Shown one piece after another: positions 1 through 5,939 of a stretch of DNA of 5,939 bases. The notes beneath the pieces were generated by a model, which was given only the letters and a program-made list of their open reading frames with translations, was not told where the DNA came from and did not search any database. This DNA is from Candidatus Omnitrophota bacterium (lineage in GTDB: Bacteria; Omnitrophota; Gorgyraeia; Pluralincolimonadales; Pluralincolimonadaceae), in assembly GCA_028706795.1 (NCBI GenBank), contig JAQTVK010000066.1, positions 1 to 5,939 on the forward strand, read 5' to 3'. Made by a program: the position numbers and the translations under genes. Numbering within the stretch: position 1 is the stretch's first letter; each line of letters opens with the position of its first letter.

Positions 1-264
1 CAGTTTTTCGGCCTTATCCTGCAATGAGGTGACCTTGCCCTTCAGGTCGGCAAGCTGCGACTCGAGATCGGTCTTAAGCTTCCGCTGGTCGTCGAGCTGC
101 TTCTGAAGGTCTTCCTTGCTGGCCATCAGATCTTTAAGGGAATTCTCCGTGGCGACGCGGGTCTTCTTTTCGGTCTGGAGTCCGCTGAAGGTAACTAAAG
201 AAAATGCAAGAAAGACTACACATAGGATAGCTAATAATATGACGATGAGCCGGAACGATTTCAT
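1..264 (-). CDS. Membrane-anchored coiled-coil protein of unknown function (N-terminal part, runs off the left edge)
   Basis: I do not recognise this gene. The reading frame is open from the ATG at 264 to the window edge, giving 88 residues without a stop. A short basic start (K2, R5) leads into one strongly hydrophobic segment at about residues 6-27, followed by a highly charged stretch. From about residue 43 there is a heptad pattern: positions 46, 53, 67, 74, 81 and 88 are Leu, as are 43, 57 and 71, with Val78 and Ala85 also in register. This fits a single-pass inner-membrane anchor (or uncleaved signal) followed by a coiled coil in the periplasm or equivalent space. Cys15 lies inside the hydrophobic segment but is preceded by Leu, so it is not a lipobox. 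The start is supported by GGAGG five bases upstream. The gene is separated from the operon by 50 bases and probably has its own promoter. The C-terminal part, which would decide function, is missing. Confidence 0.8.
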   Translation of the reverse strand, partial: MKSFRLIVILLAILCVVFLAFSLVTFSGLQTEKKTRVATENSLKDLMASKEDLQKQLDDQRKLKTDLESQLADLKGKVTSLQDKAEKL

Positions 265-269
265 TTGTT

Positions 270-274
270 CCTCC
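270..274 (-). promoter_or_regulatory. Shine-Dalgarno site of the coiled-coil gene
   Basis: The minus strand reads GGAGG, then five bases (AACAA), then the ATG at 264. This is the best ribosome binding site in the window and fixes the start of a frame that has no visible stop. Confidence 0.8.
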
Positions 275-296
275 TTTTTGGGTTCTACTTTAAGTT

Positions 297-325
297 ATTA
301 TATAGAATAAGGTTTTAAAACGCAA
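297..325 (-). promoter_or_regulatory. Putative sigma-70-type promoter for the coiled-coil gene
   Basis: On the minus strand a perfect TATAAT (302-297) lies 17 bases downstream of TTGCGT (325-320), which keeps the TTG of the -35 consensus but matches only three of six bases. Initiation would fall near 290, leaving a leader of about 26 bases that includes the GGAGG site. The -35 element lies within the last codons of the upstream pseudouridine synthase gene. AT-rich DNA produces TATAAT by chance, so this is a prediction. Confidence 0.5.
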
Positions 326-1226
326 GAAAAAAATCGGGCCCAACCATCTTGCTCATATCGTCCGGAAGGTCCGCCTTGAACTCCATCTCCCTGCCGTCCT
401 TGGGGTGGCGCAGCCTGAGATAATATGAATGGAGCGCCTGCCTGGGAAATTTCCCCTTCGAGCCGTACTTCTCATCCCCCAGCACGGGATGCCCGATATA
501 CGCCATATGGACGCGTATCTGGTGCGTCCTGCCCGTCTTGAGGTCCAGCTTGACGAGGGTAAAACCGTCGAACCTCTTTATGACCTTATATTCCGTGACA
601 GCGTTCCGCGCCGAATCATGCCTGACCGCCATCTTCTGGCGGTTGCTCGGGTGCCTGCCGATCGGCAAGTCCACGACGCCGTTGTCCAGCTCGACGACGC
701 CCTTGACCAGGGCCAGGTAATTCTTCTTTACGGTGCGGTCCTTGAACTGCTTCGCGAGTTCCGCGTGGCTGGCGTTATTTTTCGCCGCGACCATCACGCC
801 GGATGTGTCCTTATCAAGGCGATGGACTATGCCGGGCCTCCCCTCGTTCAAGTCGGAAAGTTTCCTGCAGTGGTTAAGCAGGGCGTTGACTATCGTCCCT
901 GAACGCGTGCCGGGCGCGGGATGGACCGCGATGCCCGGCTGCTTGTTTATCACTATCATGTCGTCGTCCTCGTATATTATGTCGAGGGCTATGTCCTCTG
1001 CCTTCAGCTCCGGGGAAACCGGTTCCTCGAACGAGACCTCTATCTTCTCGCCGGGCTTGACTTTGTGATGGGGTTTGGCCGCCTTGCCGTCAACAAGGAT
1101 ACTCCCGCCGTCTATAAGTTTTTTCAGGTGTGAGCGCGAGACCGTCCTGGGTAATACAGAGACGAGGTATTGGTCGAGGCGCGCGGAGGCCGCCTCCGGC
1201 CCTACTTCGAAGGTATAATTTTCCAT
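315..1226 (-). CDS. rluD: RluD/YlyB-type 23S rRNA pseudouridine synthase (RluA family)
   Basis: This 303-residue protein is of normal length for the RluA family, which converts specific uridines in RNA to pseudouridine. An S4-like RNA-binding domain spans about residues 14-75 (RLDQYL, then SRSHLKKLI and ILVDGK). The catalytic domain follows. It contains HRLDKDTSG at 135-143, where D138 is the catalytic aspartate by comparison with E. coli RluD, and the second family motif GRTHQIRVH at 232-240. E. coli RluD modifies helix 69 of 23S rRNA, and that target is likely here. RluC or the less-studied B. subtilis YlyB are alternatives, and the position after lspA favours the YlyB equivalent. The ATG at 1226 lies 25 bases inside the end of lgt and is preceded by GGTGA, four bases away, so translation is probably coupled to lgt. 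The 3' end carries a run of seven T on the coding strand. Confidence 0.92.
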   Translation of the reverse strand: MENYTFEVGPEAASARLDQYLVSVLPRTVSRSHLKKLIDGGSILVDGKAAKPHHKVKPGEKIEVSFEEPVSPELKAEDIALDIIYEDDDMIVINKQPGIAVHPAPGTRSGTIVNALLNHCRKLSDLNEGRPGIVHRLDKDTSGVMVAAKNNASHAELAKQFKDRTVKKNYLALVKGVVELDNGVVDLPIGRHPSNRQKMAVRHDSARNAVTEYKVIKRFDGFTLVKLDLKTGRTHQIRVHMAYIGHPVLGDEKYGSKGKFPRQALHSYYLRLRHPKDGREMEFKADLPDDMSKMVGPDFFLAF

Positions 1227-1924
1227 AATATCACCGCCGTCGCGAAGATGACTATTGATACGGCCTGAGAAAAGGTCAGTCCCATTACGGTGAGCATATT
1301 GTCGCCGCGCAGGAACTCGATAGAGAACCTGAAGGCCGAATAGAGCATAAGATACAGGAAAAGCGTCCTCCCGTTCGACGGGGCACGCTTTCTTAAGATA
1401 AGATAGACGATAAACATCGCGGCTGACTCGAAAAGCTGTGTCGGCAGGACCGCGCCCTGCTCCGGGTTGAAGACCATGCCGATAGGCAGCGTAGTAGCCT
1501 TGCCGTAGCAGCAGCCGTTAAGGAAACATCCTATGCGGCCGATCGCCTGGCCCAACGCGACATACGGCATCATGAGGTCCGCGGTCTTCAATAGCGGCAT
1601 CTTACGTATGCGCAGGAATACCGCCCCGCCTATGACCGCCAGGATGAAACCGCCGTACCAGACGAGCCCGCCTTCCCAAAGTTTGAATATATCCAGGGGC
1701 CTTGACCGGAAATAATCGAGATCCAAAAGGACGAACATAAGCCTGCCGCCGATGACGCCGGATACGATAAGGGTGATCATGAGGTCGAGGACCTTATCGC
1801 CGTCCATGCCGATCGCCGCGGCGCGCCTTTTGGCGAGGAATGAGCAGGCCAGGAAAGCCAGCGCGAGCATCGCGCCGTAGGAATATACGGGATAGGGGCC
1901 TATCTTAAACAGTACCGGATGCAT
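1202..1924 (-). CDS. lgt: Prolipoprotein diacylglyceryl transferase (variant active-site signature)
   Basis: Lgt transfers diacylglycerol from phosphatidylglycerol to the lipobox cysteine of prolipoproteins in the inner membrane, the first step of lipoprotein maturation. The 240-residue protein is mostly hydrophobic with several membrane segments, slightly shorter than E. coli Lgt. It starts with the typical HPVLF and PVYSYG elements; Tyr16 corresponds to E. coli Tyr26. The signature is GRIGCFLNGCCYG at 129-141, with Arg130 conserved. Positions equivalent to E. coli Asn146 and Glu151 are both Cys (C133, C138), and E. coli His103 is replaced by Tyr90 in WYGGF. I recall such Cys-rich signatures in other bacterial Lgt proteins, so this looks like a subfamily rather than decay. 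The C-terminal IEFLRGD (202-208) supplies the conserved Glu and Arg. The ATG at 1924 overlaps the end of lspA by 20 bases and is preceded by AAAGG five bases upstream. Confidence 0.93.
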   Translation of the reverse strand: MHPVLFKIGPYPVYSYGAMLALAFLACSFLAKRRAAAIGMDGDKVLDLMITLIVSGVIGGRLMFVLLDLDYFRSRPLDIFKLWEGGLVWYGGFILAVIGGAVFLRIRKMPLLKTADLMMPYVALGQAIGRIGCFLNGCCYGKATTLPIGMVFNPEQGAVLPTQLFESAAMFIVYLILRKRAPSNGRTLFLYLMLYSAFRFSIEFLRGDNMLTVMGLTFSQAVSIVIFATAVILWKIIPSK

Positions 1925-2372
1925 CCTTGCCTTTCAAAATGATCACGAAGAGCGATATCGCCGCTATAGTTATGCAGGAGTCTGCGACATTAAAGACCGG
2001 CCAAAAGTGCAGGTCTATGAAATCTATCACGTAACCGCCGGGACGCAACCTGTCGATGAGGTTTCCCGCAGCGCCCCCGAGTATGAGCGCGAACGGGAGG
2101 TATAGCGCGGGTTTCTTCTTCGCCAGATAGAAAATGGTGAATATTATCGCTAAGACGGAAATGGCCACGAAAACGGCGGTCTGGTACCTGAAAAGCCCAA
2201 AAGCAGCGCCGGTATTTTTGACAAGAGTGAAACTTACGATGGTGCCGATCACGGGGAGTGAACCTACGGAGGTCAATTTTGCTACAGCTATCGCCTTGGT
2301 TATCTGGTCTATGATAACGACCAAGCCGGCGATAATAAAAGGCTCCAGTCCTTTCCTCAGAAAGGGATGCAT
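1905..2372 (-). CDS. lspA: Lipoprotein signal peptidase II
   Basis: LspA is the inner-membrane aspartyl protease that cleaves the signal peptide of diacylglyceryl-modified prolipoproteins, directly after the Lgt step. The 155-residue protein has the expected four membrane segments, at about 11-30, 64-84, 89-104 and 129-149. All family motifs are present: IIDQITK (20-26), KNTGAAFG (52-59), GNLIDR (103-108), VIDF (115-118) and FNVADS (127-132). By comparison with the P. aeruginosa enzyme the catalytic pair is D117 and D131. The frame is open further upstream to 2420, but the added 16 residues are polar, unlike the family, and lie inside the preceding gene. The ATG at 2372 gives normal length and forms TGATG with the stop of the zinc-finger gene, so translation is probably coupled; the only nearby Shine-Dalgarno candidate, AAGAAG, is weak. 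It overlaps lgt by 20 bases. Confidence 0.95.
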   Translation of the reverse strand: MHPFLRKGLEPFIIAGLVVIIDQITKAIAVAKLTSVGSLPVIGTIVSFTLVKNTGAAFGLFRYQTAVFVAISVLAIIFTIFYLAKKKPALYLPFALILGGAAGNLIDRLRPGGYVIDFIDLHFWPVFNVADSCITIAAISLFVIILKGKDASGTV

Positions 2373-2764
2373 CAGATTATCTTCTTTTGCGGATCCTCTT
2401 TTGCCTGGCACTCGAGGCACAGGCTGGCCCAGGGCATGGCGTTAAGGCGCTGTTTGGCTATCGGCTTCTCGCATCCGGTGCATGTGCCGAAGGTCTTATC
2501 CTCGATGCGCTTGAGCGCCTCTTCTATGGCGTAGAGTATCTTCTGCTGGACGTTCGTCGCGATGCCGAGGGAAAACTCCCTGTCGAAACTGTCGGTAGCG
2601 ACATCGGCCATGTGGAATGAGTATGCCGACAGGTCTCCCGAGGCGTCCCTCTGCGACGTGTTCAGGGAATCCTTCTGGACACCGCGAATCTCTTTCAACA
2701 TCTCCTCTTTCTTCTTGAGGAGCATCTTCTTATATTTTTCGAGTTCTTCCTTTTCTATCTTCAT
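2372..2764 (-). CDS. TraR/DksA-type C4 zinc-finger protein (YlyA-like position)
   Basis: This 130-residue protein has a Lys/Glu-rich helical N-terminal half (about 1-33), a linker with HMADVATDSFDREFSLG (51-67), a helix, and a C-terminal zinc finger with C95, C98, C116 and C119. The C-x2-C-x17-C-x2-C spacing equals that of E. coli DksA. DksA-family proteins insert a coiled coil into the RNA polymerase secondary channel and alter initiation, often with ppGpp. The family assignment is firm, but the role is less so. If EFSL is aligned without gaps to E. coli DksA, the tip motif DxxDxA is absent (A53, A56 and D58 at those positions). In B. subtilis a member of this family, YlyA, sits between ileS and lspA, exactly as here, so a YlyA-like regulator is the best guess. 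The start at 2764 lies five bases after the ileS stop, with AAGGAG ten bases upstream. Confidence 0.9.
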   Translation of the reverse strand: MKIEKEELEKYKKMLLKKKEEMLKEIRGVQKDSLNTSQRDASGDLSAYSFHMADVATDSFDREFSLGIATNVQQKILYAIEEALKRIEDKTFGTCTGCEKPIAKQRLNAMPWASLCLECQAKEDPQKKII

Positions 2765-2769
2765 CTTAA

Positions 2770-5565
2770 TTATTCTCCTTTTAAGACCTTAGAACAGCGC
2801 CCGCAGAGCTCCGGATGTTCCGGGTCGCTCCCGACTTCTTTCTTGTATGTCCAACAGCGGCCGCATTTTCCTCCGGCGGCCTTATCCACGTAAATGCCCA
2901 GCCCTTCGATCTCGAGTAAACCTTCGGTCTCAAGCAATCCGTCTTTTCCCGCCGGCATGCTGCCTGCTTCCTCGAGCCTGAAATCCGATACCAGGAATAC
3001 CCCCGCAAGCTCTCTTGCGAAATCATGCAGGAACCTGTATTTTCCGGTATCCTTTATATACAGCGTGACCGAGGCTTCCATCGAGTCGCCTATCACGCCC
3101 CTGGCCCTCTTCTCCTCTATCGCCTTCATTATATAAGGACGGAGGACGAATATCTTCTCCCATCTCTCCTCGAGGGACTTGTCGATATACCCCTCGCGGG
3201 CCTCGGGCCAAATCGAGGCGTGGACGCTCGTTTCCGGGTCGTCCCGCCTGGCCTTCTGCCATATCTCTTCTGCCGTAAACGGCGCCACCGGCGCGAGCGA
3301 TTTCGCCAGGGCCATCACTATCTCATAGATCACGGTCTGGCACGACCTCCGCTCTTTCGAGTTCGGCGCATAAGTATACAGCCTGTCCTTTGAAACGTCA
3401 AGATAAAAACTGGAAAGCTCAACGGTGCAAAAGCCGTACAGGGCGCGGAAGACCTTGTGGAACTCGAAGGCGTCATAATAACCTTCTATCTCATGGACCA
3501 GCGAGAAGGCCTTCGAGACCGCCCATTTATCTATCTCAAGGAGGTCCTTATGCGCGAGCCTGTCTTTGCACGGGTCGAAATCGAAAAGGTTGCCGAGTAT
3601 AAAGCGCGCCGTGTTCCTGATCTTTCGGTACGCCTCGGAAGTGCGCTCGATTATCTCTTTTGATATCCTTATATCCTCGTAGTAATCGCACGACGCGACC
3701 CACATCCTCAGGACGTCGGCGCCGTGAGTCTTTATCACGTCCTGCGGCGAGATGACGTTGCCCAGGGATTTCGACATCTTCCTCCCCTCGCCGTCGACGA
3801 CGAAACCGTGCGTCAGGACGCTCTTGTACGGCGGCTTGTGCTCGATGGGTATGGAAGTAAGTACCGCGGCCTGGAACCATCCGCGGTGCTGGTCGCTGCC
3901 CTCCAGATAAAGGTCGGCCGGGAAGGCGAGCTCTTTCCTTTTCCTTAATACGGATTGGTGGCTGACGCCGGAGTCGAACCAGACGTCTAGTATATCCTCT
4001 TCCTTCCTGAATTTTTTGCTTTTGCATCCCGGGCAGGCGAATCCGTCCGGGAGCAGTTCCTCGGCGGTCCTGCTGAACCATACGTTTGAACCTTCTTTTT
4101 CCATCAGGTCCGCGATATGGTTTATTAAATTCGGGTCGAGCACCGGCTTCTTGCACGACTCGCAATAGAATGCCGGTATCGGCACGCCCCAGTACCTCTG
4201 GCGCGAGAGGCACCAGTCCGGCCTGTTCTCTATCATCGCGGATATCCTGTTCTCCCCGATAGGCGGGACCCACTTCACGCGCTTTATCTCTTCGAGAGCC
4301 TGTTTCCTCAGCGCGTTATGGTCCACATTTATGAACCATTGGACAGTCGCCCTGAATATGACCGGCTCCTTGCACCTCCAGCAATGCGGATAAGAATGTG
4401 CGATAGTCCCCGAATACAGCAGGTTTCCGTCTTTCGCCAGCCTCTCCAATATCGCGCCGTTCGCCTTGAAGACGTGCATGCCGGTAAACTCCCCGGCGGT
4501 CTTATCGAATATGCCCCTCTCGTCGACCGGCATTATCGTCGGCAGGCCGTATTTCTGTCCCGTAAGGTAATCTTCCATGCCGTGGCCCGGCGCGGTGTGG
4601 ACGCATCCGGCGCCTTCTTCGTTCGAGACGTAATCCGCGAGGACAACCTTCCCTTCCCTTTCGATGAACGGATGTTTATAGAGGAGGCCTTCGAGGTCCT
4701 TGCCTTTTAAGGTTGTGATAACTTTATGGTCTTTAAAACCTGCCTTGGCCGCGACGGACTCGAGAAGGTCCTTCGCGAGTATGTAGCGCTCTCCGCCCGC
4801 CTCGACCGTCACGTAGTCGAGGGCGGGATGGACCGCGACCGCTACATTCGCGACCAGGGTCCAAGGGGTCGTCGTCCAGATCACCAGGAAATGTTTCCCG
4901 TCGGGGAATTTCCTGTCTGTGACCTTGAACTTCACGAATATAGACGGAGAGGTATGGTCCGCGTATTCCACCTCGGCCTCGGCGAGCGCCGTCTCGCAGC
5001 GCAGGCACCAGTTGACCGGCTTTACTCCCTTATAGACGTAACCGCCTTCGACAAGTTTCCCGAACGAGCGTATGATCCCGGCGACATACTCGGGCTTAAG
5101 CGTAAGATACGGGTCGTCCCATTCGCCGAATATCCCGAGGCGCTTGAATTGCTCTTTCTGTGTCCCGACAAACCTGAGCGCGTAATCCGCGGCCTTCTTC
5201 CGGAATTCAAGCTGGCCGATCTGCCCTTTCGACATCTTGAGTTCTTTAAATAAGGCGTGCTCGACCGGAAGCCCGTGGCAGTCCCATCCCGGGACATACG
5301 GCGAATCAAAACCGCGCATCGTCTTGTATTTGACGACTATGTCCTTGAGCGTCTTGTTCAAGGCATGGCCGATATGGATGTCGCCGTTGGCGTACGGCGG
5401 CCCGTCATGCAGTATATATTTGGGCGAGCCCGCGAACTTTTTCCGGATATGGCCGTATATATCCTTCTCCTTCCAGAAATTGAGCATCTCCGGCTCCCTC
5501 TTCGGGAGGTCGGCCTTCATCGGGAAATCCGTCTTGGGCAGGTTCAGCGTATCTTTATAGTTCAT
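2770..5565 (-). CDS. ileS: Isoleucyl-tRNA synthetase (bacterial type with C-terminal zinc finger)
   Basis: IleRS is a cytoplasmic class I synthetase that charges tRNA-Ile and hydrolyses mischarged valine. The 931 residues match normal bacterial length. The N-terminal KDTLNLPKTDFPM and PKREPE blocks are typical and fix the start. HIGH is at 64-67 and KMSKS at 596-600. The CP1 editing domain shows TTTPWT (231-236) and GCVHTAPGHG (320-329), with the editing aspartate probably D332. WCLSRQRYWG (451-460) and DVWFDSG (527-533) are also present. Inner Cys pairs occur at 187/190, 395/398, 468/471 and 511/514. The anticodon-binding helical region is followed by a C-terminal zinc finger with C901, C904, C921 and C924, as in the classic bacterial (IleS1) form. 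Its ATG overlaps the stop of the phosphorylase gene as ATGA, with only a weak GAGAG upstream, so coupling is likely. I saw no T-box features, but the operon leader lies outside the window. Confidence 0.98.
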   Translation of the reverse strand: MNYKDTLNLPKTDFPMKADLPKREPEMLNFWKEKDIYGHIRKKFAGSPKYILHDGPPYANGDIHIGHALNKTLKDIVVKYKTMRGFDSPYVPGWDCHGLPVEHALFKELKMSKGQIGQLEFRKKAADYALRFVGTQKEQFKRLGIFGEWDDPYLTLKPEYVAGIIRSFGKLVEGGYVYKGVKPVNWCLRCETALAEAEVEYADHTSPSIFVKFKVTDRKFPDGKHFLVIWTTTPWTLVANVAVAVHPALDYVTVEAGGERYILAKDLLESVAAKAGFKDHKVITTLKGKDLEGLLYKHPFIEREGKVVLADYVSNEEGAGCVHTAPGHGMEDYLTGQKYGLPTIMPVDERGIFDKTAGEFTGMHVFKANGAILERLAKDGNLLYSGTIAHSYPHCWRCKEPVIFRATVQWFINVDHNALRKQALEEIKRVKWVPPIGENRISAMIENRPDWCLSRQRYWGVPIPAFYCESCKKPVLDPNLINHIADLMEKEGSNVWFSRTAEELLPDGFACPGCKSKKFRKEEDILDVWFDSGVSHQSVLRKRKELAFPADLYLEGSDQHRGWFQAAVLTSIPIEHKPPYKSVLTHGFVVDGEGRKMSKSLGNVISPQDVIKTHGADVLRMWVASCDYYEDIRISKEIIERTSEAYRKIRNTARFILGNLFDFDPCKDRLAHKDLLEIDKWAVSKAFSLVHEIEGYYDAFEFHKVFRALYGFCTVELSSFYLDVSKDRLYTYAPNSKERRSCQTVIYEIVMALAKSLAPVAPFTAEEIWQKARRDDPETSVHASIWPEAREGYIDKSLEERWEKIFVLRPYIMKAIEEKRARGVIGDSMEASVTLYIKDTGKYRFLHDFARELAGVFLVSDFRLEEAGSMPAGKDGLLETEGLLEIEGLGIYVDKAAGGKCGRCWTYKKEVGSDPEHPELCGRCSKVLKGE
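2775..2780 (-). promoter_or_regulatory. Shine-Dalgarno site of the zinc-finger gene, inside the ileS 3' end
   Basis: The minus strand reads AAGGAG ten bases before the ATG at 2764. It lies in the last codons of ileS, so the small regulator may be translated at its own rate, unlike lspA just downstream. Confidence 0.6.
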
Positions 5566-5939
5566 AGTCTCTCTATCAGGGTATATATCAATTTCGTGAG
5601 TTTCGGTTCGGCCTCGTTCGCCGTCTTTATTATCTCATCTATATTGCAGGGTTTGAGCGTCTCAGGGAGGCAAACGTCGGTGATGACGCTTATGCCGAAT
5701 ATGCGCAGCCCCGCGTGCCTGGCAACGACGACTTCCGGCACGGTCGACATCCCGACCGCGTCGGCGCCGATCACCTGGAAGAATTTATACTCCGCGCGCG
5801 TCTCCAGGTTCGGGCCGGTGACGCCAATGTATATTCCTTTATGCATCCTGATCTTCTCTTCCTTCGCGATCCCTTCGGCCAACGCGATAAGCTTCGAGTC
5901 GTAAAGGTCGCAAAAATCCGGGAACCTGGGGCCCAGGGA
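5562..5939 (-). CDS. Purine nucleoside phosphorylase, PNP/MTAP family (C-terminal part, 5' end outside window)
   Basis: The frame is open to the right edge, giving the last 125 residues of a protein that is usually about 270-290 long. These enzymes split purine nucleosides with phosphate to a free base and ribose-1-phosphate, in cytoplasmic purine salvage. The fragment begins LGPRFPDF, then has GVTGPNLETRAEY (39-51 of the fragment), GADAVGMSTVPEV (58-70), ARHAGLR (73-79) and ISVITD (83-88). By comparison with human PNP, E46 corresponds to Glu201 and M64 to Met219, both in the base and nucleoside site. D88 stands where human PNP has Asn243, which contacts the 6-position of the base; Asp there is seen in MTAP-type enzymes. 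An adenosine or methylthioadenosine substrate is therefore possible. The stop overlaps the ileS start by four bases. A TTG at 5882 lies in mid-domain and is not the start. Confidence 0.93.
   Translation of the reverse strand, partial: SLGPRFPDFCDLYDSKLIALAEGIAKEEKIRMHKGIYIGVTGPNLETRAEYKFFQVIGADAVGMSTVPEVVVARHAGLRIFGISVITDVCLPETLKPCNIDEIIKTANEAEPKLTKLIYTLIERL

Noticed and set aside
220..222. Cys15 of the coiled-coil protein as a lipobox cysteine, tempting beside lgt and lspA
   Set aside because: The residue before it is Leu rather than Gly, Ala or Ser, and it is buried in the middle of the hydrophobic segment.
327..341. GGGCCC followed by seven T on the minus strand, as a rho-independent terminator of the operon
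   Set aside because: The GC palindrome has no loop and no longer stem around it, and it lies within the synthase coding region. No convincing terminator is visible between 265 and 340.
2373..2420. A 16-residue N-terminal extension of LspA (open frame from 2420)
   Set aside because: The extra residues are polar, lie inside the zinc-finger gene, and are absent from the family; the ATG at 2372 forms a TGATG junction and gives normal length.
3548..4273. A 241-codon minus-strand frame within ileS
   Set aside because: It overlaps the ileS catalytic region in another frame, is extremely Arg-rich and of low complexity, and has no recognisable start context.
4726..5253. A 175-codon plus-strand frame antisense to ileS
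   Set aside because: It is antisense to the N-terminal catalytic part of IleRS, with no domain and a composition typical of shadow frames.
5562..5882. A 106-residue phosphorylase starting at the TTG at 5882
   Set aside because: The frame continues to the window edge with family sequence (LGPRFPDF), so this codon is internal.
5257..5904. A 215-codon open frame on the plus strand across the ileS/phosphorylase junction
   Set aside because: It is antisense to two clearly conserved genes, shows no family motif, and crosses their junction; GC-rich codons create such shadow frames.
1..5939. An undescribed defence, mobile or RNA-based system
   Set aside because: Six of the seven genes belong to known housekeeping families, spacing is compact, and I see no repeats, mobile-element ends or structured non-coding regions.

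Overview
All gene content in this window reads on the minus strand, so transcription runs from high to low coordinates. It is compact bacterial chromosome: the coding regions overlap or almost touch from the right edge down to about position 315. After one AT-rich gap of 50 bases a further gene begins and leaves the window on the left. There is no RNA gene, insertion sequence, CRISPR array or prophage-like segment, and no gene-free stretch over 300 bases.

Layout in transcription order: the 3' part of a purine nucleoside phosphorylase gene (5939-5562); ileS, isoleucyl-tRNA synthetase (5565-2770); a small TraR/DksA-type zinc-finger protein (2764-2372); lspA, signal peptidase II (2372-1905); lgt, prolipoprotein diacylglyceryl transferase (1924-1202); an RluD/YlyB-type pseudouridine synthase (1226-315); and the start of an unrecognised membrane-anchored coiled-coil protein (264-1). 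The first six sit head to tail with junctions of -4, +5, -1, -20 and -25 bases, which strongly suggests one operon with translational coupling. The last gene has its own good Shine-Dalgarno and a plausible sigma-70-type promoter.

The order ileS / DksA-like / lspA / pseudouridine synthase matches the ileS-ylyA-lspA-ylyB block of Bacillus subtilis (recalled, not searched), here with lgt between lspA and the synthase. Lgt and LspA carry out consecutive steps of lipoprotein maturation. IleS and the pseudouridine synthase serve translation, the zinc-finger protein probably acts on RNA polymerase, and the phosphorylase works in purine salvage. The set is a growth-linked housekeeping operon.

The organism is a bacterium with moderately GC-rich coding DNA and an AT-rich spacer. 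The Lgt active-site variant, the phosphorylase variant and the gene order recall uncultivated Gram-negative lineages such as Omnitrophota or relatives, but this is a weak guess that the window cannot prove. I see no undescribed system. The points worth a second look are sequence variants at functional sites (Lgt, the DksA-like tip, the phosphorylase base pocket) and the unidentified coiled-coil gene at the left edge.
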